Position numbers and translations under genes: made by a program. The notes under the pieces were generated by a model. It was not told the DNA's origin and ran no database searches. It was given only the letters and a program-made list of their open reading frames with translations. From Alphaproteobacteria bacterium (GTDB taxonomy: Bacteria; Pseudomonadota; Alphaproteobacteria; Rhodospirillales; Rhodospirillaceae), in contig JAUVUZ010000010.1 of the NCBI GenBank assembly GCA_030604885.1, forward strand, positions 1-64,000: a stretch of 64,000 nucleotides of DNA, read 5' to 3'. Shown one piece after another: positions 48,452-61,065 of this stretch; within the stretch, counting starts at the first letter, position 1; the number at the start of each line of letters is the position of its first letter.

Positions 48452-50920
48452 ATGATCAAGGGGTTCAGCACCTGGGGCGCGCTGATCGTGCTGCTGGGCT
48501 TCGGCCTGGTGATCGGCGGCGCGTCGCAGACCGGGGTGTCGGCGGCGCTGATGGCGGGCGGCGCGGGCCTCGGGCTGATCGGCGGGGTGCTGGTGCTGCG
48601 CGAGGCCACCCACGGCCAGGGCGCGCTCGCCCGCGCCGAGGCGCTCGATGCCGCCTTCGGCCGCGACCGCCGGGCGCTGCGCATCGTCGACGCCCAGGGC
48701 CGCACCCTCGCCGCCAACGCCGAGGGCCGCCGCTTCTGGGGCGGCGCCGACCCGCTCGCGGTGCTGGGCGCGCGCCGCGGCGAGGCCGAGACCGAGGCCG
48801 ACCACGAGGCGTTCGAACGGCTGGAGGCCGCCTATCGCGCGGGCCTGGACGCCACCCAGGAGGTGGCGCTGACCGGCGCGAGCGGCACCGCGCGGGACTG
48901 GGTGCGGGTGGAGATCCGCGCCCTCGACCGGCCGAAGGGCGCGCGCCTGCTGGCGGCGGCCGACGTTTCGGCGCGCCGCGCGGTGGAAAACGTGCTGAAG
49001 GGCGAGCGCGAATACCTCGGCGACTTTCTCGATTTCCTGCCGGTGGGGGTCTACGCCCTCGATTCCGAACAGTGCTTCCGCTACGTCAACCGCACCTTCG
49101 CCGATTGGCTCGGCCAGGCGCCCGACAAGCTCCTCGGCCAGCCGCTCGCGGCGGTGCTGGCCGACGGCTCCACCCGCCCCGAGATCGACGGCGCGTGGCG
49201 CGGCCTGGTGCGCCTGCGCGGCCCGCGCGGCGGCGGCTTCACCGCGCTCCTCACCCACACCCTCTACGAGGACAACGGCGAAACCCTCACCCGCGCCGCC
49301 CTGGTGCGCGACGTCGACGCCGACGGCGGCGAGGGCAGCGTGGCGGGGGGCAGCGCGCTCACCCGCCGGGTGTTCGACGAATCCCCGGTGGGCATCGCGG
49401 TGGTGGACGTGGGCGGCCTGCCGTACCCCATGCTCGCCGAGGCCAACGACACCCTCGCCGGCATGCTCGGCCGCCAGCGCGACGACCTGATCGGCCTCTC
49501 CCTCGAGGAGATCGTCGACCCGGCGATGCGCGCCGAGGTCGCCCAGGTGTTCCGCCGCGCCGCCGCCGGGGTGCCGGTGGCGCCCCTCGAGGTGCGGCTC
49601 GACAACGCCCGCGACGTCACCGCCATGCTCCACATCCGGCCGCTGCCCGCCGACGACGCCGACGACGGCGAAACCCCGCCGCGCCAGATCATCCACGTGA
49701 TCGACACCACCGACCGCCGCGCCCTGCAGATGCAGACCGCCCAGGCGCAGAAGATGCAGGCGATGGGCCAGCTGGCGGGCGGCGTCGCGCACGACTTCAA
49801 CAACCTGCTCACCGCGATGATCGGCTTCTGCGACCTGCTGCTGCAACGCCACGGCCCCGGCAGCGCGTCGTTCACCGACATCATGCAGATCAAGCAGAAC
49901 GCCAACCGCGCCGCCAACCTGGTGCGCCAGCTCCTCGCGTTCTCGCGCCGCCAGCCGCTGCTGCCGCGCTTCGTGCGGGTGCCCGACGCGCTCGCCGAGC
50001 TGTCGCACCTGCTGCGCCGCCTGCTGGGCGAGACCATCGCGCTGGAGCTGATCCACGGCCGCGATGTCGGCTACGTGCGCGTCGATCCCGGGCAGTTCGA
50101 CCAGGTGATCATCAACCTCGCCGTCAACGCCCGCGACGCCATGGTCGGCGGCGGCACCCTCGCCATCCGCACCGGCGCCATCAACCTGCCCGAGCCGCTC
50201 AAGGTCGGCACCGAAACCGTCGCCCCGGGGCATTACGTCACCATCGAGGTGGCCGACACCGGCACCGGCATCGCCAAGGAAGACTTGGCTCGCATCTTCG
50301 AGCCGTTCTTCACCACCAAGGCGGGCACCGCCGCGGCGGGCACCGGTCTCGGGCTTTCGACCGTCTACGGCATCGTCCGCCAGACCGAGGGCACGGTGAC
50401 GGTGGAAAGCCGCCCCGGCAACGGCGCCACCTTCACCATCTACCTGCCGCGCTTCGACGACGCCCAGGTGCGCGCCCGCGCGGGCGCCCCCGCCCACGGT
50501 CTCGCCGACCCGCCCGAGCCGCGCGGCAAGGCGCTGCCCCCGGCGGAGGGCAAGGTGGTGCTGATCGTCGAGGACGAGGACGCGGTGCGGGTGTTCGGTT
50601 CCCGCGCGCTCAAGGCCAAGGGTTATTCGGTGCTGGAGGCGAGCGACGGCGAGCGCGCCATCGCCCTGCTCGCCGACCATCCGGAGGTGGACGTGCTGGT
50701 CTCCGACATGGTGATGCCGGGCATGGACGGCGCCACCCTGGCGCGGCTGGTGCGGCAGACCTATCCCAGCATCCGGGTGGTGCTGATGTCCGGCTATTCG
50801 GAGGAAATCGCCTCCGACGACCTCGCGGATTCGCCCGACATCCTGTTCCTCGCCAAGCCGTTCTCCCTCGACGCGCTGGGGGCGAAAGTGGCGGAAGCCC
50901 TCGACCGCCGCGACTCCTGA
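48452..50920 (+). CDS. cckA: Hybrid sensor histidine kinase CckA (822 aa)
   Basis: Two N-terminal membrane helices (about 7-50) are followed by PAS-like domains (about 70-420). The dimerisation domain has LAGGVAHDFNNLLTAMIGF, with the phospho-His near 448. The ATPase domain has NLAVNARDAM and GTGLGLSTVYGIV. A C-terminal receiver carries Asp near 751 (VSDMVMPGMDG). This order and the HDFNNLLTAMIGF form match CckA, the kinase/phosphatase that feeds ChpT and CtrA. The ATG at 48452 is chosen because GGAGGAG is eight bases upstream. It follows flhB by 49 bases. Confidence 0.88.
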   Translation: MIKGFSTWGALIVLLGFGLVIGGASQTGVSAALMAGGAGLGLIGGVLVLREATHGQGALARAEALDAAFGRDRRALRIVDAQGRTLAANAEGRRFWGGADPLAVLGARRGEAETEADHEAFERLEAAYRAGLDATQEVALTGASGTARDWVRVEIRALDRPKGARLLAAADVSARRAVENVLKGEREYLGDFLDFLPVGVYALDSEQCFRYVNRTFADWLGQAPDKLLGQPLAAVLADGSTRPEIDGAWRGLVRLRGPRGGGFTALLTHTLYEDNGETLTRAALVRDVDADGGEGSVAGGSALTRRVFDESPVGIAVVDVGGLPYPMLAEANDTLAGMLGRQRDDLIGLSLEEIVDPAMRAEVAQVFRRAAAGVPVAPLEVRLDNARDVTAMLHIRPLPADDADDGETPPRQIIHVIDTTDRRALQMQTAQAQKMQAMGQLAGGVAHDFNNLLTAMIGFCDLLLQRHGPGSASFTDIMQIKQNANRAANLVRQLLAFSRRQPLLPRFVRVPDALAELSHLLRRLLGETIALELIHGRDVGYVRVDPGQFDQVIINLAVNARDAMVGGGTLAIRTGAINLPEPLKVGTETVAPGHYVTIEVADTGTGIAKEDLARIFEPFFTTKAGTAAAGTGLGLSTVYGIVRQTEGTVTVESRPGNGATFTIYLPRFDDAQVRARAGAPAHGLADPPEPRGKALPPAEGKVVLIVEDEDAVRVFGSRALKAKGYSVLEASDGERAIALLADHPEVDVLVSDMVMPGMDGATLARLVRQTYPSIRVVLMSGYSEEIASDDLADSPDILFLAKPFSLDALGAKVAEALDRRDS

Positions 50921-50927
50921 GTCGGAA

Positions 50928-50942
50928 GTTCCGCGTTTGTTC
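50928..50942 (+). promoter_or_regulatory. LexA (SOS) box before recA
   Basis: GTTC-CGCGTTT-GTTC is a perfect copy of the alphaproteobacterial LexA site GTTC-N7-GTTC, about 90-100 bases before recA. This predicts induction of recA by DNA damage. Confidence 0.9.
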
Positions 50943-51029
50943 TTTTTCCTGGACAAGCGGAACGAACCGTGACCAAATCAGCCTCGGGGTTCACGCCCGA
51001 GGGGATTCGTGGGATAAACGAGGCTCGCC

Positions 51030-52100
<1,071 letters not shown>

Positions 52101-52130
52101 GACCGAAGCCGCGGACGAAGGGAACAGAGG

Positions 52131-52514
52131 ATGCGCCTAGGATATACGATACTTTACGTGCCCGACGTTCCCGCCGCGGCGGCGTTCTACGAAAACGCGT
52201 TCGGGCTGGCCGCGCGCTTCGTCCATGAAAGCGGCCAGTTCGCGGAAATGGAAACCGGCACCACCGCGCTTGCCTTCGCCGCCGAGGACCTGGTGCGGGC
52301 GGATCTGGAGTTTCGTCCGTTGCGCGCCGATGCGCCGCCGCCCGGCGTCGAGATCGCGCTGGTGATGGACGACGTCGCCGCCGCCGTCGCCCGCGCCGTC
52401 GCGGCGGGCGCGGTTGCGGTCCGGCCGCCGGAGCGCAAACCCTGGGGGCAGACCGTGGCCTACGTCCGCGATCCCCACGGTTTCCTGGTCGAACTCTGCA
52501 CCGAGGTGGGGTGA
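52131..52514 (+). CDS. VOC (glyoxalase/bleomycin-resistance) family protein (127 aa)
   Basis: Two beta-alpha-beta-beta-beta modules. The first is MRLGYTILYVPDVPAAAAFY followed by ENAFGLAARFV. The second ends YVRDPHGFLVELCTEVG with a metal-type Glu. Proteins of this type bind small molecules or metals and often detoxify. It follows recA by 30 bases with no terminator, so may share its mRNA. The substrate is unknown. Confidence 0.82.
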   Translation: MRLGYTILYVPDVPAAAAFYENAFGLAARFVHESGQFAEMETGTTALAFAAEDLVRADLEFRPLRADAPPPGVEIALVMDDVAAAVARAVAAGAVAVRPPERKPWGQTVAYVRDPHGFLVELCTEVG

Positions 52515-52546
52515 GGTCGCGGCCTTTCCCGCCGAGGCACTTGTTT

Positions 52547-52575
52547 TTGACTTCGCGCCCACCGCGCTATACATA
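52547..52575 (+). promoter_or_regulatory. Possible sigma-70 promoter for alaS
   Basis: TTGACT is followed by the AT-rich TATACATA. The spacer is 15 bases to TATACA or 17 to TACATA. It lies about 80 bases before alaS, and the GC-rich leader between could fold strongly. Confidence 0.5.
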
Positions 52576-52653
52576 AATCCCTTCGGTCCGGCGGGCGGGC
52601 GCACCTGCGCGCGCGGCGGGCGGACGTTCATCTGGCAGCGGCGGTGACACTTC

Positions 52654-55298
<2,645 letters not shown>

Positions 55299-55299
<1 letters not shown>

Positions 55300-55619
55300 T
55301 GGCCGCGCCCGGAGTCTCGGACGCGTTCCAGGCGTTTCTGACCGAGGCTCCGGACCATGCCCGGGCGTGGCTCGGAGGCGTGCAGGGGTTGGAGGGCGCC
55401 TCGGCCCTCGACCCCAAGACCGCCGCGCTCGCCTATCTCGCGGTGCTGGCGGCGCTCGGCCTCACCGGCGGCGTGCCGTTCCACGCCCGCGAGGCGAAGC
55501 GCGCCGGAGCGAGCCGCGACGAGGTGAAAAGCGCGGTGCTGCTCGGCCTGCCCGCCACCGGCATGCGGGCGATCCAGGCCCTGCCCGAGGCCCTCGCCGC
55601 CTTCGACGCCGCCGACTGA
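55299..55619 (+). CDS. Carboxymuconolactone decarboxylase-like small protein without cysteines (106 aa)
   Basis: A helical protein with the CMD core ALDPKTAALAYLAVLAALGL, then GVPFHAREAKRAGASRDEVK and AVLLGLPATGMRAIQALPEA. The AhpD-type CxxC pair is missing and no cysteine is present, so it is not an AhpD peroxidase. The start shares one base with the alaS stop (TGATG). Why it is coupled to alaS is unknown. Confidence 0.75.
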
Positions 55620-55641
55620 CGGGCGTTTTTCCGCCGACCGA

Positions 55642-55666
55642 GGGGCAGGCCACGGCCTGCCCTTTT
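55642..55666 (+). terminator. Rho-independent terminator after alaS operon
   Basis: GGGCAGGCC and GGCCTGCCC pair as a 9-bp stem around a very short loop, followed by TTTT, 23 bases beyond the stop codon. Confidence 0.8.
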
Positions 55667-55683
55667 GCGTTTGCGGTTTCCGC

Positions 55684-55714
55684 TTGACCTGGAGCGCGCT
55701 CCAGGGTGTAGCGA
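55684..55714 (+). promoter_or_regulatory. MerR-type promoter with 19-base spacer and operator palindrome
   Basis: TTGACC and TAGCGA are 19 bases apart. The spacer region holds a perfect 16-base palindrome, CTGGAGCGCGCTCCAG (55689-55704). An over-long spacer with a central palindrome is the standard arrangement for promoters that MerR proteins twist into activity. The merR gene starts 28 bases downstream, so it should control itself and the following genes. Confidence 0.85.
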
Positions 55715-55741
55715 AGAGGGCGTCGTGACGGAGAAGCAACG

Positions 55742-56170
55742 ATGAAAATCGGCGAACTCGCCCAGCGCACCGGGCTTTCGGTGGACACCCTGCGGTATTA
55801 CGAGCGCATCGGCCTGCTGCCGCGGGCGGCGCGCGCCGCCTCGGGGCACCGGGAGTACGACGCCTCGGTGCTGGCGTGGATCGACTTCCTCGGGCGCCTC
55901 AAGACCACCGGCATGCCGATCGCGGGCATGCTGCGGTATGCGCGCCTGCGGGAGGGCGGACCCGCGACGGCGGACGAGCGCCGCCGTCTGTTGGAAACGC
56001 ACCGGGACGCGGTGCGCGCCCATGTGGCCGAGCTTCACGCCTGCCTCGCCGTTCTCGACGCCAAGATCGCCGGATACGCCGGCGACGCTCAGGTGGAGAC
56101 GAACGATGACCACGAACACCCAAGCCCCGACGCGCTACGAAACCGGGTTGCGCGTCCTCTCGGAGGTTGA
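55742..56170 (+). CDS. MerR family transcriptional regulator (142 aa)
   Basis: The winged helix MKIGELAQRTGLSVDTLRYY, followed by ERIGLLPRAARAASGHREYD, and a dimer helix (about 80-118) are complete. No metal-type cysteines lie near the helix end, so a small molecule or aldehyde is a more likely signal than a heavy metal. The 3' end overlaps the next gene by 65 bases. Confidence 0.9.
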   Translation: MKIGELAQRTGLSVDTLRYYERIGLLPRAARAASGHREYDASVLAWIDFLGRLKTTGMPIAGMLRYARLREGGPATADERRRLLETHRDAVRAHVAELHACLAVLDAKIAGYAGDAQVETNDDHEHPSPDALRNRVARPLGG

Positions 56171-56504
56171 CGGCGCGGCCGGGGAGGCGGTGGTGGCGAG
56201 CCTCGCCGCGATCGCCCCGGATTTCGCCCGCTATGTGATCGAATTCCCGTTCGGCGACATCTACGCCCGCCCCGGCCTCGGCCTGCGCGAGCGGGAGATC
56301 GCGACGATCGCGGCGCTGGCGGCGATGGGCAACGCCCGGCCGCAGCTCGAGGTCCACATCCAGGCGGGGCTGAACGTCGGCCTGACGCGGGAGGAGATCG
56401 TCGAGGTGCTGATGCAGATGGCGGTCTACGCCGGGTTCCCGGCGGCCCTCAACGGCCTGTTCGCCGCCCAGGCGGCGTTCGCCGAGACGGAGGCGGGGCA
56501 ATGA
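56106..56504 (+). CDS. Carboxymuconolactone decarboxylase family protein (132 aa)
   Basis: The CMD core is seen: LGLREREIATIAALAAMGNA, QLEVHIQAGLNVGLTREEIV with the conserved His, and EVLMQMAVYAGFPAALNGLF. It has no cysteine pair, so it belongs with gamma-carboxymuconolactone decarboxylase-like proteins and not AhpD. A MerR plus CMD pair is common in aldehyde or stress clusters. It overlaps merR by 65 bases and the next gene by four. Confidence 0.85.
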   Translation: MTTNTQAPTRYETGLRVLSEVDGAAGEAVVASLAAIAPDFARYVIEFPFGDIYARPGLGLREREIATIAALAAMGNARPQLEVHIQAGLNVGLTREEIVEVLMQMAVYAGFPAALNGLFAAQAAFAETEAGQ

Positions 56505-57280
56505 GGCCCGCGCTCGGCATCCTCGCGGCGGTCTGCCTCGCCGCCGCGCCCGCCGCGGCGGAGCCGCTGTGGGAGGGGTTCGCCGCGCCGGTGGGCATGG
56601 CGTTCGACGCGGCGGGCAACCTCTACGTGGCCGAGTGGAGCGCCGGGCGGGTCAGCCGCGTCGCCCCCGACGGCGGGCGCACCGTCGCCGCCGAGGTGCC
56701 CAGTCCCTCGGGCCTGGCGATCGCGCCGGACGGGGCGGTTCACGTCGCCTCGTATTCCAGCGACGCGGTCTACCGCTTCCTGCCCGGGGCGCGGCCCGAG
56801 GTGCGGGTGCGCGGCCTCGGCACCCCGGCCGGGCTGGCGTTCGACCGCGCCGGGCGGTTGCTGATCGCCAACCGCCGCAGCAACGAAATCCTCGCGGCGG
56901 GGGCCGACGGCGTCGCCCGGCCGCTGCTCGGCGGCTTCGCCACGCCGGTGGGGGTGGTGGAAACCGCCGACGGCGGCCACGTCGTCGCCGAAATCGCGGG
57001 CGGGGTGACGGTGGTGCGGCCCGACGGCGGCCGCGTGGCGGCGGGGCAGGGGTTCGCCGCGCCCGGCGCGGGGGTGGCGCAGACCCGCGACGGCCGCGTC
57101 TTCGCCGTCGATTACGGCGGCACCACGGTGCGGGAAATCCGCCGCGACGGCGGCAACCGCGTGGTCGCCGACGGCTTGCGCAGCCCGGTGGGGCTGGCGG
57201 TTTCGCCCGACGGGGCGTCGCTGCTGGTGGGCACCTGGGGCGACGGCGCGATCCACCGCATCGCCGTTCCCGCCCCCTGA
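56501..57280 (+). CDS. Secreted NHL/SMP-30-like beta-propeller protein (259 aa)
   Basis: A Sec signal peptide (LGILAAVCLAAAPAAA) is followed by about six repeated blades of the type APVGMAFDAAGNLYVAEWSA, GRVSRVAPDGG and PSGLAIAPDGAVHVASYSS. NHL-like propellers of this length bind small molecules or act as lactonases. I see no clear catalytic set. It overlaps the CMD gene by four bases, so is part of the MerR-controlled operon. Confidence 0.78.
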   Translation: MRPALGILAAVCLAAAPAAAEPLWEGFAAPVGMAFDAAGNLYVAEWSAGRVSRVAPDGGRTVAAEVPSPSGLAIAPDGAVHVASYSSDAVYRFLPGARPEVRVRGLGTPAGLAFDRAGRLLIANRRSNEILAAGADGVARPLLGGFATPVGVVETADGGHVVAEIAGGVTVVRPDGGRVAAGQGFAAPGAGVAQTRDGRVFAVDYGGTTVREIRRDGGNRVVADGLRSPVGLAVSPDGASLLVGTWGDGAIHRIAVPAP

Positions 57281-57286
57281 AACGCA

Positions 57287-57315
57287 CGACGGCCGGGCAT
57301 TTCGCCCGGCCGTCG
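57287..57315. terminator. Hairpin between convergent propeller gene and icd
   Basis: CGACGGCCGGGC and GCCCGGCCGTCG form a perfect 12-bp stem with a 5-base loop. No T run follows. Its place between two convergent stops suggests a two-way terminator. Confidence 0.6.
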
Positions 57316-57344
57316 CATCGCCTCGTGTCGTCGTGGCGCGGGCG

Positions 57345-58559
57345 TCAGCCCATCGCCGCCTTCAGGCCCTCGTCGAGCTTTTCGAGGAACTGGGTGGTGG
57401 TGAGCCAGGGCTGGTCGGGGCCGATCAGGATCGCGAGATCCTTGGTCATGAAGCCCGCCTCGACGGTCGCGACGCACACCTTCTCGAGGGTGTCGGCGAA
57501 GCGCACCACCTCGGGCGTGCCGTCGAACTCGCCGCGGAACTTGAGGCCGCGGGTCCAGGCGAAGATCGAGGCGATCGGGTTGGTGGAGGTTTCCTTGCCC
57601 TGCTGGTGCAGGCGATAGTGGCGGGTGACGGTGCCGTGGGCGGCCTCGGATTCCACGGTCTTGCCGTTGGGGGTCATCAGCACCGAGGTCATCAGGCCGA
57701 GGGAGCCGAAGCCCTGGGCGACGGTGTCCGACTGCACGTCGCCGTCGTAGTTCTTGCAGGCCCACACGTAGCCGCCCGACCACTTCATGCAGCAGGCCAC
57801 CATGTCGTCGATCAGGCGGTGCTCGTAGGTCAGCCCGGCCTTGTCGAAGGCGGCCTTGAACTCGGTGTCGAAGGTCTCCTGGAACAGGTCCTTGAAGCGG
57901 CCGTCGTAGGCCTTGAGGATGGTGTTCTTGGTGGAGAGGTAGAGCGGCCAGCCGCGCCCGAGGGCGTAGTTCATGCAGGCGCGGGCGAAGCCCCGGATCG
58001 ATTCGTCGACGTTGTACATTCCCATCGCCACGCCCGCGCCGGGGAAGTCGTAGACCTCGCGGGTTTCGGGCTTGCCGCCGTCGGCCGGGGTGAAGGTGAC
58101 GGTGAGCTTGCCCGGGCCGGGCACCACGAAATCGGTGGCCTTGTACTGGTCGCCGAAGGCGTGGCGGCCGATCACCACCGGCTGGGTCCACGACGGCACC
58201 AGGCGCGGCACGTTCTTGCAGATGATCGGCTCGCGGAACACCGTGCCGTCGAGAATGTTGCGGATCGTGCCGTTGGGCGACTTCCACATCTTCTTGAGGC
58301 CGAACTCCTTCACCCGGTCCTCGTCGGGGGTGATGGTGGCGCACTTCACGCCGACGCGGTGCTTTTTGATCGCCTCGGCGGCCTCGACGGTGACCTTGTC
58401 GTCGGTGGCGTCGCGGTTCTCGATGCCGAGGTCGTAGTAGAGCAGCTCCACGTCGAGATACGGGAGGATCAGCTTTTCCTTGATGAACGACCAGAGGATG
58501 CGCGTCATTTCGTCGCCGTCGAGTTCGACGATCGGATTGGCGACCTTGATTTTCTGCAT
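57345..58559 (-). CDS. icd: NADP-dependent isocitrate dehydrogenase (404 aa)
   Basis: This is the dimeric eukaryote-like (type II) enzyme usual in alphaproteobacteria. [20 protein letters not shown] starts the protein. [20 protein letters not shown] and [20 protein letters not shown] form the active site, and [15 protein letters not shown] binds NADP. The start MQKIKVANP is chosen because it begins at the conserved region; an upstream extension is not family-like. The gene has its own promoter. Confidence 0.97.
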   Translation of the reverse strand: MQKIKVANPIVELDGDEMTRILWSFIKEKLILPYLDVELLYYDLGIENRDATDDKVTVEAAEAIKKHRVGVKCATITPDEDRVKEFGLKKMWKSPNGTIRNILDGTVFREPIICKNVPRLVPSWTQPVVIGRHAFGDQYKATDFVVPGPGKLTVTFTPADGGKPETREVYDFPGAGVAMGMYNVDESIRGFARACMNYALGRGWPLYLSTKNTILKAYDGRFKDLFQETFDTEFKAAFDKAGLTYEHRLIDDMVACCMKWSGGYVWACKNYDGDVQSDTVAQGFGSLGLMTSVLMTPNGKTVESEAAHGTVTRHYRLHQQGKETSTNPIASIFAWTRGLKFRGEFDGTPEVVRFADTLEKVCVATVEAGFMTKDLAILIGPDQPWLTTTQFLEKLDEGLKAAMG

Positions 58560-58652
58560 GACGATGGTTTCCCGATGGATGGTGGTGCGGATCAGGGAAT
58601 CTGCCCCCGCCGGGGTGCGCCCCGGGCATTTCGACACAAAGTCTTTGGGGTG

Positions 58653-58681
58653 AACATAGAAGCGCGCCGCCACGGTTTCAA
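58653..58681 (-). promoter_or_regulatory. Sigma-70 promoter for icd
   Basis: On the minus strand TTGAAA and TATGTT are 17 bases apart, about 95-120 bases before the icd start. Confidence 0.6.
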
Positions 58682-58803
58682 TGCGGCCCGTCCGAGACGC
58701 GCTATCCCGTTGCGCATCAAGCGGTTCGGACGTAGGGTGGCGGGAAACGCCGGGCGCGCCGAAAGGCCGCGCGGGCGGCGCAAACGAAGGATCGGGGCCG
58801 ACG

Positions 58804-59748
58804 GTGAAACGGGCTGTTCTCTACGGAATTCTGCTGTTGGGCGTGCTGTGCGTGGGCGCGGCGCTGTGGCTGCTGCGCGACCACGAGGACGCGGCGCCCC
58901 AACCCGCGACGGAAACCCCGGCGGCGCAGCCCGCCCCGGCGGTGACGCCCAGCTTCGACATCGTCCGCATCAGCCCCGAGGGCGACACCGTGATCGCCGG
59001 GCGCGCCGCGCCGGGGGCGACGGTGGTGATCTACGACGGCGAGACCGAACTCGGCCGCGCCAAGGCCGACGAGCGCGGCGAATGGGTGTTCCTGCCCGAA
59101 AAGCCGCTGCCGCCCGGCACCCGCAAGCTCAACCTCGCGGTGTTCCCGCCCGAGGCGAACGCGGCGCCGCTGCGCTCCGACGGCGACGTGGTGCTGGTGG
59201 TGCCGGAGGGCGGCAAGGGTCCGGTGGTGGCTGTGCAGATGCCGAAATCCGGCGGCGTCTCGCGGGTGTTGCAGCGGCCGGGCGAGGCGTCGGTGGGGCT
59301 GAGCATCGCCGCCATCGACTTCGACGAGCAGGGCCGCGTCGGGATTTCCGGCAACGCCCAGGCGGGCGCGCCGGTGATCGTCTACCTCGACAACGCCGAG
59401 TTGGGCCGCGCCCAGGCGGGGGCGGGCGGCGAGTGGCGGGTGCTCGGCACCCGCAAGCTCGGCGACGGCACCCACACCGCGCGGGTCGACCAACTGGACG
59501 ACGCGCGCCAGGTGGTGCGCCGGGCCGAGGTGGAGTTCCGCGTCGACGGGGCGCTGATGGCGGGGGCGGGGGAGATCGTGGTGGTGGTCCAGCCCGGCAA
59601 CAGCCTGTGGCGGATCGCGCGCCGGATTTACGGCGAGGGCATGGCCTACACCCAGATTTTCGAGGCCAACCGCGTGCAGATTCGCGATCCGGACCGCATC
59701 TATCCGGGCCAGTCGATCGTTGTGCCGAAGGGCAAGGGCAAACCGTAA
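58804..59748 (+). CDS. Membrane-anchored LysM protein with two Ig-like modules (314 aa)
   Basis: An N-terminal anchor ([20 protein letters not shown]) and Ala/Pro linker are followed by two similar beta modules ([40 protein letters not shown]). A C-terminal LysM domain ([19 protein letters not shown] through [13 protein letters not shown]) follows. LysM binds peptidoglycan, so the protein probably links the inner membrane to the wall. The GTG start is placed with AAGGA upstream; the signal anchor begins there. Confidence 0.85.
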   Translation: MKRAVLYGILLLGVLCVGAALWLLRDHEDAAPQPATETPAAQPAPAVTPSFDIVRISPEGDTVIAGRAAPGATVVIYDGETELGRAKADERGEWVFLPEKPLPPGTRKLNLAVFPPEANAAPLRSDGDVVLVVPEGGKGPVVAVQMPKSGGVSRVLQRPGEASVGLSIAAIDFDEQGRVGISGNAQAGAPVIVYLDNAELGRAQAGAGGEWRVLGTRKLGDGTHTARVDQLDDARQVVRRAEVEFRVDGALMAGAGEIVVVVQPGNSLWRIARRIYGEGMAYTQIFEANRVQIRDPDRIYPGQSIVVPKGKGKP

Positions 59749-59755
59749 CGGCGGC

Positions 59756-60247
59756 TCAGGCCGCCGCGTGGTCGCGGATCAGGCGCAGCAGCGGCTTGTG
59801 CCAGGCGAGCACCTGGGTGACGCCGACCATCAGCCGCTCGGCCGAAACCGGCGTCGGCAGCGGCGCCTCGGCGCGGAAGCGGATGGCGCCGTCCGCCTCC
59901 ACCGAAAGGCCGGGACCCACGTCCTCCTGGACGATGTCGACGAGGGCGAGCACGCGGTTGCGCCGCGCCTTGTCCGACGCGTCGGGCAGGCGGGCGATCT
60001 CGCCCTCCACCTTGAGGCGGGCGGCCTTGCCGATTTCGAGGTAGCTGGCGCGGAAATCCGTGTCGAGATAGCGGAACGCGAACGCCACCGGGCCGCGGTA
60101 GGTCATCGGCGGCTGGGGCGGCACCACCACCACCTCGCCGTCGGCGACGCCGACCGATTGCAGGCGCAGCGGCAGCACCTGTTCGCCGATTTTGACCAGA
60201 CGTGTCACGATGGCTGCGGACTCCTCGACCGATATGGGGGCCACCAT
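59756..60247 (-). CDS. Conserved-looking protein of unknown function (163 aa)
   Basis: An alpha/beta protein with no signal peptide or cysteines. It has beta-rich EVLPLRLQSVGVADGEVVVV-like and VAFAFRYLDTDFRASYLEIG stretches, then helix RLMVGVTQVLAWHKPLLRLI at the end. The ATG at 60247 lacks a ribosome site; a GTG at 60208 (VTRLVKIGEQ) has GAGGAG upstream and may be the true start. I recognise no family. It faces the LysM gene tail to tail with seven bases between. Confidence 0.6.
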   Translation of the reverse strand: MVAPISVEESAAIVTRLVKIGEQVLPLRLQSVGVADGEVVVVPPQPPMTYRGPVAFAFRYLDTDFRASYLEIGKAARLKVEGEIARLPDASDKARRNRVLALVDIVQEDVGPGLSVEADGAIRFRAEAPLPTPVSAERLMVGVTQVLAWHKPLLRLIRDHAAA

Positions 60248-60336
60248 AGCATGGGGCGGAACCCCGCGCCAAGGCGGTTGCCCCGGCCCCGGGTTCCGGA
60301 ATACTGTGTCGCCTTCACGAACAGCGGATACGCGGA

Positions 60337-61065
60337 ATGAGCAAAGTCGATCTGTCCTGCCGGCGCTACGTGGCGCCGCCGATCCACCCCGAAGGCTACA
60401 AGTTCATCGCGATCTTCGCGGCGTTCACGGTGGCCCTCGGCCTGCTGTGGGAGCCGCTCTGGGTGGTGGGCGGGGCGCTCACGGTGTGGTGCTTCTATTT
60501 CTTCCGCAACCCGGAACGCGTCTCCCCGGTGGGCGAGCACTGGGTGATCTCCCCGGCCGACGGCGTGGTGCAGTCGGTGGTGTCGGTGGTGCCGCCGCCC
60601 GAGCTCGAGCTGGGCGAGGGCATGCGCACCCGCGTCAGCGTGTTCATGAGCGTGTTCGACGTCCACGTGAACCGCGCCCCCACCCTCGGCACCGTCGGCG
60701 TGATCGCCTATTCGGCGGGCAAGTTCGTCAACGCCACCCTCGACAAGGCGAGCGTCGACAACGAGCGCAACGGCCTGCGCATCGATCTGCCGGAGCGCGA
60801 GGGGATGGTGGGCGGCAGCCTCGGCGTGGTGCAGATCGCCGGGCTGGTGGCGCGCCGCATCGTCTGCTTCGTCAAGGTCGGCGACCGGGTGGACGGCGGC
60901 GAGCGCTTCGGCCTGATCCGCTTCGGCAGCCGGTTGGACGTCTACCTGCCGCCCGGCGTCGCGCCGATGGTGGCGGAAGGGCAGAAGGCGATCGCGGGCG
61001 AAACCGTGCTGGCGGACCTGCGCCTCTCCGCCGACCCGCTGCCGCGCGTGGGGGAGACCCGCTGA
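60337..61065 (+). CDS. psd: Phosphatidylserine decarboxylase proenzyme Psd (242 aa)
   Basis: The short form without long N-terminal part. A hydrophobic hairpin (about 25-50) is followed by [38 protein letters not shown] carries the catalytic His, and [13 protein letters not shown] carries the Gly-Ser self-cleavage site that makes the pyruvoyl group. It makes phosphatidylethanolamine. It shares a base with pssA. Confidence 0.95.
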   Translation: MSKVDLSCRRYVAPPIHPEGYKFIAIFAAFTVALGLLWEPLWVVGGALTVWCFYFFRNPERVSPVGEHWVISPADGVVQSVVSVVPPPELELGEGMRTRVSVFMSVFDVHVNRAPTLGTVGVIAYSAGKFVNATLDKASVDNERNGLRIDLPEREGMVGGSLGVVQIAGLVARRIVCFVKVGDRVDGGERFGLIRFGSRLDVYLPPGVAPMVAEGQKAIAGETVLADLRLSADPLPRVGETR

